A stretch of 64,000 bases of DNA from Hygrocybe punicea (GCA_963556145.1 OY744465.1:248001-312000); one strand, 5' to 3'; counted from the first letter of the stretch, positions 34,431-45,779 are shown. Numbers and translations: made by a program. Notes: generated by a model from the sequence alone, not told the origin.

Positions 34431-34985
34431 CCGCTCATGACAATTCGAGATCCATCATAATTCAGGTCTTTGGTAGTCATTCTATTAATTTCTATGGTGT
34501 TTGGTAGTCATTAATTTCTATATACTAGGTTCTACTAGAGCCACACTAACGATGCAGCGGCGCCACTTGATGGTGAGATGAAGACAAGTGGAAAGGCTTA
34601 TGTAATCAAAGCCACTGATGTTTTGTGGTGACGGATTTGGCAAGTGCAAAATACATCACCACAAAACAATTTGGTAGCTGCTTACATAAAGCTTTTCTTC
34701 TTACTTTCCGACTCCCATCTCCAAGTCTCGCATAGTAGATATGTAGGATAAAATGTGTAATTGTAGTGCCTGTTTCAATTATCAAGCTTATTGTTGCAAT
34801 TAAGCAGCGTCGGGGTGTATCGATTGAATGCTGTAATTGTAGTGCCTGTTTCGATTATCAAGCTTATTGTTGCAATTAAGCAGCGTTGGGATGTATCAAT
34901 TGAATGCTGTAGGCTCCCTAGTCGTGGATGACAACCGCTCACCACTCACCATGGTACTGCCTGCCAGTGGCAATTGTCTTCTTAT
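34431..34985. repeat. Copy 2 of the inverted duplicated segment
   Basis: Inverted copy of 24360-24795. It has an extra internal tandem duplication of about 75 bases (TAGTGCCTGTTTCRATTATC repeated at about 34765 and 34840). Confidence 0.85.
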
Positions 34986-35936
34986 TAATGTGTTTCGAGG
35001 ACAATGGACGTTGCTCACCAAAGGCCTCTGTCAATTGTCTCCAATTTATAACTGCACAGTATCCGAGAAGGATCTCCAAGTTAACATGCCCGATTCCAAT
35101 CCGCCCAACCTGCCGCAATCCACTGCGTGGGGTCTCCAGCTCTTGAAAAGGGTGGGTCTCGCTGGACCTTCGAGACCGGCACAGGAAAATTGGCAGAACC
35201 CATCGCTCATGCTACCTGGTTATCATCGACACTTGTATAAAGGCTACGAGTATCGTTAGTGTTTTAAGGTCCGGTCCAGTCCAGTTTTTTGCCATTTTTG
35301 GACATTAACCGGAACCGGACCAGTTAACTCATCACACAATTTGTCAAAAACCTGAACCGGACCTATGAGGACCGGTTCATTTTTTGATTTTGGGTGGACC
35401 CAACCGGTCTTAACCGGTTCCAACCGGGGAAAATCACACTTGAGTGTCTAAATAGTTAAACCTTTCTTAATAATTAATAACTAATGGTTTTGTGGGCACA
35501 TTGGGCCATTGGCGACCCCATTGGTGACGTTGGTGAGTCTCTCTGCACACCCGCACACACTCTTCAACCTTGCAAAACCGGACACGTGTCAATTGACGCG
35601 TCGCCGTGTGTATGCGAGGTGGACTGAGGTGTGGGCGTTGCAGCCCCGTTGATGCCGGCGTTGGCGAACCTGTTGCGTTGACAGCCCCCAGTGGTGGGGG
35701 TGTTGGCGTATTGGTGGGGGCATTGCGGCCCCGTTGATGGTGGCAGTGGGTGTTGGCGTGTTGATGGGGGCATTGCGGCTCTGTTTATGGCAGCGTTGGC
35801 GGTCCCGTTGATGGTGGCAGTGGTGGTCGCGTCGGACGCGTGGGCAGTTGGTGATGGGCACATTGGTGGGTCGTTGTGTTGGTCAGGAATTAGCATAGAA
35901 AAATAAATGAAAAACGAAAAAAAACATGCCTTTTCT

Positions 35937-35968
35937 GCAGCAGGGGTGGGCACACCACCCCCCACTGC
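35937..35968 (-). other. Conserved hairpin cassette (hAT-E copy 1)
   Basis: Minus strand GCAGTGGGGGGTGGTGTGCC then CACCCCTGCTGC: weaker stem, core GTGGTGTGCCCA. The downstream site is GCATGT, which could be a GC-type donor; uncertain. Confidence 0.5.
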
Positions 35969-36091
35969 CTTTTCTCGCTTCCTTGTGGCCATCGCGGTCG
36001 TTTTGCAGCCGTCGTGGCAGGTGGGTGGGTTGGCGGGTTCAAATTGGTCATGTTGATGATAAATAAAAAATAAAAATAAAAAACATACTTT

Positions 36092-36123
36092 CGCAGCAGG
36101 GAGGGACGCACCCATCCCTGCTG
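36092..36123 (-). other. Conserved hairpin cassette (hAT-E copy 2)
   Basis: Perfect 10-bp stem GCAGCAGGGA / TCCCTGCTGC around the 12-base loop TGGGTGCGTCCC (minus strand). GTATGT begins four bases downstream. Confidence 0.75.
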
Positions 36124-36569
36124 CCCCTGCTTGCTCGTTACGTTCGCCTTCTTGCTTCTCGGTGTTGGTGCTGCTGTTGTGGGTGTTGTCCAGTTGTGAC
36201 CGGTTGTGGCCGGTTGCAACTTGGTTGCATAAGCATCAGCCAAATTGGGCAACCGCAACCGGCAACCTCCCAAATTGGGTGCAACTGCAACCGGTGGTCC
36301 AGTCTTTTTCGGTTCAGTCCGGTTGGGTCCTGGTTTTTTTCCAGTCCTATGGACTGGACCTTGAAACACTAAGTATCGTGAACTCCTGGACCATCCTTGT
36401 ACTGTTAAGGAGGGAGATCCCAACAAAGTATGGGAAGCTGTGCCCCCTGTAATCTGACTGACTACCCCCCACCGTTCTCCTTCGGTCAGTAGGCTACCTC
36501 AACCCCGGATAGCTTGTTCACACTAGTAATCTGTAGGTTCCATCAGCTCCGCAGCACACTTCAGAAATT

Positions 36570-38669
36570 ATGCCCATAGCTTCTGAAGGATCTTTGGAGG
36601 TTATTGCTCGTGAACCGACGTCTGCGCCCACCGACCCACTTTTGGCAACAACTTGTGCATCCTCAGTGCTATCCATCCATTGGCCCATCACTCTCAATGC
36701 GCCGATGCAAAACTCTACCCAGCAGATTCCTCCTGCAACGGCTTTTCCAGCCCCTTCAAACAACTCACAGGCGTCACCGCTATACTTACCTGTACCATCT
36801 ACCAATCCGCTTATGATCACTCCACCAATGCCTAATGCATCCACATCCATTGCGCTGATGCAAAATTCTGCGCAGAGCATTTCTCCCGCAACAGCCCTCC
36901 CAATCCATGTATTGGCCAGACCTGTGCCAGACAACTCCTCTCGTCACATTCACCGCGACTTGGCATCAAACGTCGACGTGAATATGTCCGAAGAGCACAC
37001 CCCACCTGATATGGTCCCTGCAGCACTAGCTGCACCGAGACCATCCACACAACATGTCAATGTCATGGATAAGGACACGGAAATGACCATAGACAGTTCC
37101 CAACCCAAAGGACCGGCCCAAAATGTTCAGCATACACCGTCCAATACCCGTTTCCCATCACAACCTGCCACAACATCTGGAAAACCCTCAAATGCCATGT
37201 CCACCGCGACACAAACCACTCCGGTTCATTATCCCTCTTCTTCGAACGAGAATTCTTCTAATGTCATGCCCGTTGTGGCACAAACCGTGCCGGCTCATCA
37301 AAACCCTAGTGTTCCAAATTTCGCTGGCTTGCAAGACGTCGCACGATTTCTAGAAGACACCGTGCAGCATGCTCTTCATTCCAATATAGATGAAGCACTT
37401 GAATCTTCTGCAGATCGAGCACTCCACAAGTTTGTCGAGACATTCCCTTTGAAGTGCACTTGTAAAGGCAAGGGCAAGGGCAAGGGGAAGGGGAAGGGCA
37501 AGGCGCAAGACAATGCAGAGTCCGACTCCGACTCCAACGAAGAAGAGAATTATGTCTATAAATCCAACCCAAAGAGGAAGAGGGGTCTGAGGGGAGCTGT
37601 CAATTTTCTTCATGTACGCCAATTTCTTATCAAATCTAGTGTCCCTGTTTTGACGCCAGGTACGTAGAGTGCTTTGTGAGATTTTCTCCGACAGAAAGCT
37701 CTGCTCCCCTCTTGGGCAGATCCAATGCCCGAACAAGTCCCTCAAGCAGTCATTGAAGCCTTTGAGCGTGAGGGCCATCCTGTTCCGGACCACAACAACA
37801 TCAAGTTGGACTGGAATGCTTCCCTTTATAATTCTCGGTGGAACAAGATGGCGATTGGTTTCATCGCTGAAACCTTCCTTGAAAACGTCCAATGGGGTGA
37901 TTATCCTGCAGTGAAATACGATCAGAAGACGATCACGATATCTTTGATCATCCAATTTGTTCAGATAAAGCTCGCTCCGGTTTCCACCAGAGCATATCGA
38001 GAACGTGTAGCGTCAGAAACAATTGACGAAGCATTGCTTGCTCATATCCAACAGATGCCAATACGAGACTTGATGTGCAAGCGAAGATATGGTCGGAGGA
38101 GTCTGTCTTATTTTTACTATACGATTTCCGCAATGCTAATGTTGTCTACAGATGTATGAGCGACGCTCGCAGATCATCAAACTCAACCAGGACAGAGATC
38201 CCGAAACCTGGTCCCGCATCGGCAACATTCTCTGTTGCCTCGATATCGCAGGGATGAGCTCCGATGAGAGTGAACCGGAGATGCCAAGGCCAAGGAGACG
38301 GAATGATCGGGATTGCAAGAAGGTCCGACGTGTTTCAATCGAGTGGATGAACCCAATGATCTCAACACTCTGGACTGTGGTTGAGACATATAAAAATGTC
38401 CCCTTCGATGCCATCCTTCAACGTCATGGTAATGCTGCACTCAGTTGTGAACATGTTGCAGCAAGGATAGACAAAAGCAGAGTGCCAGTATTTGGCCTAC
38501 CGTGCAATTGGTACAACGAAGATTGGGATCGCAATCTCGAAAGTTATGAACAGAAACAACTTGCCGCGAAACCCGACGAACCTATTCCGAAGCTGGTATG
38601 TCATCGATTGCTGGTGTGTTCACCTGCTTACATTTTGAAATGCAGGCTGCAGCGGTTCGTCGTGGATAG
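36570..38669 (+). CDS. Conserved Agaricomycete protein of unknown function
   Basis: Exon 1 36570-37613 starts at ATG and encodes a long Ser/Pro/Thr-rich low-complexity region. It then carries LQDVARFLEDTVQHALHSNI, a KG-repeat (about 37465-37505), an acidic run and KRKRG. A likely intron 37614-37694 leads to exon 2 (KALLPSWADPMPEQVPQAVI, SLYNSRWNKMAIGFIAETF, to RDLMCKRRYGRR). Exon 3 from 38152 reads MYERRSQIIKLNQDRDPETW, MSSDESEPEMPRPRRR, VRRVSIEWMNPMISTLW, and VFGLPCNWYNEDWDRNLESY. Intron 38596-38645 and exon 4 38646-38669 end AAVRRG. The junction between exons 2 and 3 does not keep frame with any clear GT site, so a frameshift is possible. The second half matches in character a high-copy family I know only as 'hypothetical', often near transposons. 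Confidence 0.55.
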
Positions 38670-38789
38670 CTGACACAAAAGTTTGTATGGTACCTGATAG
38701 TAAACAACGCTGTAGTTTTTTTATTGTATGTGTGAGCACCACGAGAAAAGCAGCAGCAGTGGCAACGGCAACGGATAAAAGCTGGCTAC

Positions 38790-38945
38790 AGGTGCGGTAA
38801 GGCTATCTTTGATCGTCTACTAGTCTTCCAGCCTCACCAAGTTTACACAGAACCAGTGGCCAGTGGACCAGATTCGGTAGAATAGTTACACGCTCCTGGC
38901 AATATACACTCCTTCCCTCCTTCACAGAATGCCGCATTCAATGTT
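38790..38945. repeat. Inverted diverged copy of 16770-16930
   Basis: GCGGTAAGGC, TTTACACAGAACCAGT, GTAGAATAGTTACAC and CTCCTTCACA recur reversed near 16.8-16.9 kb. Probably shared 3' parts of related repeat-associated genes. Confidence 0.6.
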
Positions 38946-39197
38946 TTTTTCTCTTGCCAATTCAACCATTTTGCACGTTCTTGTCATCGACGCTCCCATC
39001 TTACATCACATCTTACATCGTGTTTCTACAATGTTCGGGTAGGCAACTTCATACAGACGGTTCATTGATGCTCTTACCGGCTTCTAAGATCTCAAAACGA
39101 AATGAATGTTCCATTCACTGTCATTTGGGGGGATTTTTACAGCAAGAAGCGTGGCAAGCATCCACACGGCGACCGACGAATTATCCGGCATTGCCAC

Positions 39198-40016
39198 TTA
39201 CAGCCGTTTGTATAAATGATGGTACTTTTTGAAAATTTTTGAATCAATTGAATAATATGGACTTAGACAAATTTTCTGTGCTCAATCTTGTATCTCATGA
39301 AATACTACATGGATTGACATGGTTACAGAGGGAAAGTTGTACTATTTTCTAAGGGCTATCAGATCCTGTAAGTAGATTTGGACTATATGTAGTGTATGAT
39401 GAGTGGTGGATGAAATAAAGAGGTAAAGTAGTATTTTTGACACCCAATATGATATTGTAAAATTATGGCATCAAAAGAGCTCCTATGAAGAAGATTGTAG
39501 GGAGAAAATTGTTCAGTTTTTCAAGGGCTATAAGCTCATATACCTTATTTCTCTTCATTTTTGTCCTTTGAGTCAAATATTACTCTGTATTATATTTGTT
39601 TGTATTGGGCTTGCAATATCACATGAATCATAATTATGGGATCAAAAGACAAAAAATGAAGAGAAATACAGTATATGAGCTTATAGCCCTTGAAAAACTG
39701 AACAATTTTCTCCCTACAATCTTCTTCATAGGAGCTCTTTTGATGCCATAATTTTACAATATCATATTGGGTGTCAAAAATACTACTTTACCTCTTTATT
39801 TCATCCACCACTCATCATACACTACATATAGTCCAAATCTACTTACAGGATCTGATAGCCCTTAGAAAATAGTACAACTTTCCCTCTGTAACCATGTCAA
39901 TCCATGTAGTATTTCATGAGATACAAGATTGAGCACAGAAAATTTGTCTAAGTCCATATTATTCAATTGATTCAAAAATTTTCAAAAAGTACCATCATTT
40001 ATACAAACGGCTGTAA
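39198..40016. mobile_element. Foldback element 1 (TTACAG family), 819 bp
   Basis: Arms of about 375 bp in near-perfect inverted orientation around a spacer of about 70 bases. Starts TTACAGCCGTTTGTATAAAT, ends with the complement (CGGCTGTAA). No coding capacity; target duplication not seen. A partial copy of the same family starts at 63492. Confidence 0.9.
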
Positions 40017-40036
40017 TAAAAACGACCCAGAATTCA

Positions 40037-40766
40037 TTACAGCTGTTTGCAAATCTTCGTGCACCAGCCACAAATACAAACAAATAGACATTTTTGGTAC
40101 AGCTGAGTATTTGATTTATTTCTCACTCAATTCTCAAGGGATTTTGAAGATTATATGGGCAAAGTCATAGTACTAAATGAAATGGAGGTGCTTGCCACCA
40201 GAACTAAAGGATTTGAGCCCAACTCAGGCACTAGTGAGTTTACACCACAAAGCAGGCATTTGAATTTTCATTCAATAGAAGTGAGATATATCATCGAAGT
40301 AGCTGATTCTAGGGCTTTTACTGATATATTCTGAGGGGTTGAGAACATTTTTGAGTTTCTAAAACACTCTGTGACCTCATACATGACTTGTGATTTCTGA
40401 TCAATAGGTATACTAGTTCCTGTACTGGTAATTATGTATTTATATATTCAAAAATACTCTCATCCCCTCAGAATATATCAGTAAAAGCCCTGGAAACAGC
40501 TACTTCTATGATATATCTCACTTCTATTGAATGAAAATTCAAATGCCTGCTTTGTGGTGTAAACTCACTAGTGCCTGAGTTTGGGCTCAAATCACTTAGT
40601 TCTGATGGCAAGCACCTCCATTCCATTTAGTATTATGACTTTGCCCATATAATCTTCAAAATCCATTGAGAATTAAGTGAGAAATAAATCAAATACTCGG
40701 CTGTACCAAAAATGTCTATTTGTTTGTATTTGTAGCTGGTGCATGAAGATTTGCAGACAGCTGTAA
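40037..40766. mobile_element. Foldback element 2 (TTACAG family), 730 bp
   Basis: Starts TTACAGCTGTTTGCAAATCT, ends AGATTTGCAGACAGCTGTAA. Arms of over 300 bp are inverted copies. Flanked by AATTCA on both sides (40031-40036, 40767-40772), a possible target duplication. No coding capacity. Confidence 0.88.
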
Positions 40767-40817
40767 AATTCACATCTGACTGACTACCCAGGGTGACCAG
40801 TTACCTGATTAGGCACA

Positions 40818-41518
40818 TTACAGTGTATTCAGAAAAGCATGGCCAAACCAACTTTTTTTTTTTTGAATGTCCAACTGGTAGCCACCAACATGCACTAAAA
40901 TGCAATTTTCAAACTGATTAGGAAATATAGACTTAGATAAGATTCAAATATTTTGTATTGGATCTCATGAAATACTGTACCATTTTACATGATGTTGAGA
41001 GAGAAAGTTTATTTATTTTATGAGGGTTAGTCTCTCCCACATTTACTTCCCCAACATTTCTAGTGTTTTGAAGGTTATAGGTGAAGTATCATTATCTTAG
41101 GTTATCCACTTGACTTGTGTGGTTAATAGTTATACAAGGAATGCTCAGGTCAAGATGGTTTTAGGGAGAAACTTGTTCCATGTTCAGAGAGCTAAAATAC
41201 CACATACAATTGTTTATACATTTCTTTGATCTCAGGAAGTATTTGACAACATTCACCAATATATTTCACTTATAACCTTCAAAACACTAGAAATTTTGGG
41301 CAAGTAAATGTAGGAGAGACTAGCCCTCATAAAATACATAAACTTTCTCTCTCAACATCATGTAAAATGGTACAGTATTTCATGAGATCCAATACAAAAT
41401 ATTCAAATCTTATATTCCTACTCAGTTCAAAAATTGCACATTACTGCATGTCAGTGGCTACCAGTCAGACATTCGAAAAAAAAATTGGTTTGGCCATGCT
41501 TTTCTGAATACACTGTAA
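40818..41518. mobile_element. Foldback element 3 (TTACAG family), 701 bp
   Basis: Starts TTACAGTGTATTCAGAAAAG, ends CTTTTCTGAATACACTGTAA. Arms of about 270 bp surround a central spacer of about 150 bases. Same six terminal bases as the two preceding elements, otherwise unrelated interior. No coding capacity. Confidence 0.88.
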
Positions 41519-42054
41519 AAATTCCACTGGGCTATGCCAAAGATAACACCATCTCCTGCCAAAGGAGCAGCTCAAATCCCAATGTTACAATGACCCTGAC
41601 ATGAAGATTCATGACACATACAAGTAATCATGGCCTCACTTTTTACACCTGCAACTGGCACTGGTTCTGCAGCAAAGGAAAGGCAAAGTGAAGGAAGTAT
41701 CATTTGATATTCTGGCCTCCAAGGGTGAGGTGTTGAACACCCTTGCACAACATTGCAGCCTCATTTTTCGCCTTGGAATCTGACTTTGTCATCTTGATCT
41801 CAACACTGATATAATGCTCTCTCCCACCACCAATTCAGACAATTTGTCATTGAACTTAGTCAAATGCAGGCTAGCATACTCGGTGTGGAATACAACCATT
41901 TGCTACTAAGGTAGATGATTTTCATGTCCAACAAGGCTTCAAATGTGTGACTTTAAAGTGTATTTTACAATACACATTTCTCCAGATCATTTTCAAGAAA
42001 TCTAACACCACAGAAACCTTTGCAGGGTTTATTCCTGCAACTCTGTGGGAACAG
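41519..42054. other. Intergenic stretch, no gene seen
   Basis: No conserved frame or repeat recognised. Confidence 0.4.
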
Positions 42055-42062
42055 ATTATTAG

Positions 42063-42378
42063 TAGTGAATGGCATGGGTAACCCGTGGGTATTGGGGCTG
42101 TACCTGTACCCATACCTGCAGCTACCCCTACCCATGATCCGGCGGGTTTACCCGTCATTTTTAGCCCTGGATCGTCCAAAATGGTCAAGTATTGGGTGAG
42201 TTATGATCAAAACAATCATTTGTCATTGTTTTGATCATAACTCACCCAATACTTGACCATTTTGGACGATCCAGGGCTTAAAATAAAGCTCATGAGTAGG
42301 AGAATCATACCCGTTCCCCTACCTGTGGCTACCCTTACCCGTGACCTGTGTGGGTCGCCATACCCATGCCATTCACTA
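42063..42378. mobile_element. hAT-G: miniature hAT-like element, 316 bp, with nested palindrome
   Basis: Starts TAGTGAATGGCATGGGTAAC, ends CATACCCATGCCATTCACTA. Perfect 8-bp target-site duplication ATTATTAG (42055-42062, 42379-42386). GGGTA/TACCC-rich subterminal sequence like hAT-C. Lacks the hairpin cassette. Confidence 0.9.
42164..42277. mobile_element. Perfect palindromic MITE nested in hAT-G
   Basis: Arms from GCCCTGGATCGTCCAAAATG inward and their exact complement, about 53 bp each, around an 8-base loop CATTTGTC. Flanked by TTA on both sides, the usual target duplication of PIF/Harbinger-type miniature elements. Confidence 0.8.
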
Positions 42379-42389
42379 ATTATTAGGAA

Positions 42390-42860
42390 AGTGCAAAGGA
42401 AAAATGTAGATACAAAAATGAGCTCAAGCTAACAGTAGTCTTTCCAATTGGGCAATCATCAATATGCCTCATCTTGGGAAGAAAACACTTTGAAACATTG
42501 CTGATATTGGACCCTGCATGCAAAAAGACAATTTCTAACACCTCTCATGGTCAAGACAACATTCCCAGTCAGAAGCATTGACATTGATGCTAATGGTATG
42601 ATATAAATTCATGGATGCACACTCAAAGGTCTAAAGGGAAAACAGGCTGCTTGGGCTAGTAAAAAATATCAGAAATATTGAATTTTGCCAGAAAATATCA
42701 TGGGGATACTTGATAACATGAATCTATAAGAAAAGTTATGGATATCTACCTTAATCTCCTTAGAATCTTCGTGAAATCACAGTTTGTCACGGGTTGTCAC
42801 AGCCTTGTCGAAGATGAAAGCCGTCTACCTTATCAGCCCGCCCTGACCGCCTTGCCGACA
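42390..42860. other. Intergenic stretch, no gene seen
   Basis: No supported gene or repeat recognised. Confidence 0.4.
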
Positions 42861-42863
42861 CAA

Positions 42864-43600
42864 CTAGATGCCAATGAGAGCTATGGGAGTGAGGCGGTAC
42901 AAGAGAGAAGGAATCAATCGTGGATTGTGTGGAGAATGCGTTGGAAGATGGAGAGGAAAGTTGACATGCAGTTGGGGAGGGATGCGGCACCTCCCGCTGA
43001 GCAACGCAGGCTGCTGAGGTCTCGACACCCGAAGTTGAAACAATCCACGCCGCGTTGAACCAACCGTCGCTGCCATTAGAATGATGCCGTGCACCTTTGG
43101 GAAATCTAAACGGGGAGCAGGATAATGTACAAGGGCTAGTTTGACCGATAAGAATGTCACAGATTTAACGAGTACTATTCCGGATGTCATTGCGACCAAT
43201 ATCACAGATTTCGCGGTAGAAAGTGGACCGATCGAGCCTGATAGTGCTTCTGCTGCTGCTGGTGCTTCTGCTGGCGCTGCTGATGCTGATGCTGACTCCG
43301 TTACGGTCATCGCAGTAGGCGACCACGTCCTCTCGCGGACTACATGCAGCGCGGCGGCCGTTGCAGAAGGGTCAACACAAATATACACGACGAGTCGCAC
43401 GATGGCGTCGACAGCGTCTGCAGCACATACGAGGAGGGAACTGGGTGCAGGAAAGAGGATGCCTAAAGGGAAGTCACGGTCGAGGATTGAATTATGGGTC
43501 ATCGCGTTGAGCGTGAGGGCGACGAGGGCGCAGAAGGCAAATTGCCAGGAGACAGGGTTGCCAGCGGGTCGTGGTAGTGGTATCGGTGGTGGTTGAGAAG
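42864..43600 (-). CDS. Possible membrane protein, unknown
   Basis: A continuous minus-strand frame runs through 43502, preceded by NPVSWQFAFCALVALTLNAM, a signal/membrane-like segment near 43560. It contains further hydrophobic stretches LVCAADAVDAIVRLVVYICV and SVILVAMTSGIVLVKSVTFL. An Ala-rich frame of similar length exists on the plus strand (43141-43596), so strand choice rests on the hydrophobic pattern only. Start and splice sites not fixed. Confidence 0.3.
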
Positions 43601-43826
43601 AATTCTCTGGCGCTGGGAGTTCCAGGATTGGCGGAAGAGCTTAGAGCTCGTAAGTATTTACAATTGCTGCAGCACAGATTTCGAGTTGGAGAAAGCAATC
43701 GACGACGTGGCCACTCTTAATCAATCTCGTGCACAACCTTCTGGCTGGTCTGTGTCAATTATTATAATCGATGTGATAAGGTGATGGACGTACTTTCAGG
43801 CACAAAATTGACAGTTCATCACGATA

Positions 43827-45405
43827 TCAAGACGTGGCAATACCCGCCTGTACGCCTTCAACTGTCTTATGTTTGCTGGCACACCAAGCCCTCTCCTGCT
43901 TGCGTACTTGGCCAAAAATCGGTAGCAAGTCCTGCACTTGGTCCCATAAAGAAGAGAGGTCGTATTCCTCGTCTTCCTCCCAGTGTATCTCCTTGAGGTT
44001 AGGGAGGATGTCGGAAAGGAATGCGGCAACCAGTCTGGGATCCTGGATAGTGGAGGAACCGACCGTCATAGAATCAATATTGTGATTGGAAACACCTCCA
44101 CCAGGTCTTGCTAGAGGAGATGGCATTGGGACGACGGATGCGGCATCCAGTATGATACCTAACTCGCACAAATCTGGGCAATGCTCCAAGAGAGGAACAA
44201 GCCCGTTCAGAGTGATAAAGGACGTGCTATAATCAAGCCCCGAACATGAGTGAATGCTCAGTGTCCGGAGCCGAGGCCAGGACAAGGCCATCTGCTTCAG
44301 GTCGTCGTTGCCCAGACAGAAACTGCCGCACCACACGGAGAAATGCCTTAATTGTCGTAGAGCAAAAAGTGGTTCAAATGCTGTTCGCTCCATGGTGTGG
44401 ATGACATCCCAAACCACATCGCCTTCCTCAGCGCGCAGGTCTTCTAATGTTCCTGAACAATAACTCGTCACAACCCGAAAATATCTTTCCCACTCGCCTG
44501 AAGGACACGACCCGTCCAATATTTCCAGCGCAAGTGTTTTCAACTTCTTTGGACGAATAATAGCTATAAATTCCCCAATGCGTCCGGCATCCTCTTCCGT
44601 GGTAAGGGCTAATTCAGAAAGCTCGGGGAATGAAGAGTCGGAAAGCAGTAGCATGTCGTCTGCCTTGAATCCGCCAAGCTTCAGGGTGTGTAATTTTGTG
44701 AATGATGCAATGCAGGTCACTGCAGGGGTCGTCAAACCACTGATGGATAGGCTCCCGATGTCGCCTATTTTACAAACAAGCTCAGACACAGCGTGGAGCA
44801 ACTGCGTGTCTGACCCGTCGTAATTGAGGCTCAGCGTTGTTAGAGACGGGCACATTTTGTCGACAGAGCGAATAAGTGACAGGGTGGAATGTGTTGCAGT
44901 GAGAGCGAGAGTGAGAGTTTCCACAGAGTGTCCTAGGCATTTGGTGAAAAACGGGTAGTTGTCGTCGTTCAATTTCCGAGACAAGAATGAGCGAAGATTA
45001 GGGAGGAGGATGTCTGGCGCGTAATTCAGATTCTCTATTTTCCAGTTAGTGCCACTGAATCGAATCGAAATGATTCGCCGAGCATTCCTCCAAAAGGAGC
45101 TCGAGTCCGAAGAACCGGTAGATTTACGAAGACGCTTATATGGATTGCCGCTTATAATCAGGCATGCAGACTAAAATATCGAGACTTACCAGAATTGTTG
45201 TGCCCAGTGCTGTTTTCTCTTCCACCCATTGATTCTGAGGCAAGCACTTGAGCAGTGGCAACAAGGACTCCTGTTCACGCCAGAGTAAGTCCAATGCGGG
45301 CTCGTGGAATGACCTACATGTTCTCGCCAATACACTGAGGCTTTTCTTGTCGAGAAGCGAGAACACATCGACTATGATCTCGAGAATGTGCAGTGTCCGG
45401 TGCAT
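43827..45405 (-). CDS. F-box protein with leucine-rich repeats
   Basis: Two exons: 45190-45405 and 43827-45134, with a 55-base intron (45135-45189) that keeps phase (GTTIL|RLRKSTGSSDSSSF). Start ATG 45405 gives MHRTLHILEIIVDVFSLLDK followed by LSVLARTCRSFHEPALDLLW, the characteristic F-box start of Agaricomycete family members. The C-terminal part has LRR-like units (LTTLSLNYDG, LHTLKLGGFK, LRTLSIHSCSGLDYST, LKEIHWEEDEEYD). About 507 residues, apparently intact. By family a substrate adaptor of an SCF ubiquitin ligase. Confidence 0.85.
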
Positions 45406-45779
45406 CGATATCCTCGTCTGAGTTGGTTTCCTGAATGAGTGTCTTACTTCACGTGGCAAAGCTGGCAGACCCGAACATAGCCCGGGGGGTATTCCACCAG
45501 GGCAGCCAAACTGCTCATGTACGGATCTCCTAAACAACTCGCTGCACGACGAGCGTTCGGGTGAGCAGCTATGTGTGGTGAAGACAGCAGGTTTTTGAGA
45601 GAAGGTTTGTGTTCTCTGGTTTTCTGGCTTTATTGTTCGTGCAGACTGACATTTTCAATGCCGACCGTCTCACTATCTCGTCTCATCACACCCTTTAGCC
45701 TGTCAGTTGCCGCCCACCTTTCGGTCCTGGTTCACCATCGCCAATCTCCACATCTGGCTCCTCACTGCCCAACTAACCC

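Larger units (their letters stand above)
35257..36371 (-). mobile_element. hAT-E: non-autonomous hAT-like element, 1115 bp
   Basis: Termini TAGTGTTTTAAGGTCCGGTC and GACCTTGAAACACTA are inverted repeats with few mismatches. Perfect 8-bp target-site duplication AGTATCGT (35249-35256, 36372-36379). Two hairpin cassettes lie on the minus strand: 36092-36123 followed by GTATGT, and 35937-35968 followed by GCATGT. TCAATTGA lies at 35589-35596. No transposase. It splits a plus-strand frame reading LPGYHRHLYKGYEYR before and ELLDHPCTVKEGDPNKVW after, which may be a gene remnant. Confidence 0.92.

Noticed and set aside
37350..37955. 201-residue minus-strand frame
   Set aside because: It is the shadow of the plus-strand gene, whose exons have splice support and conserved-type motifs.
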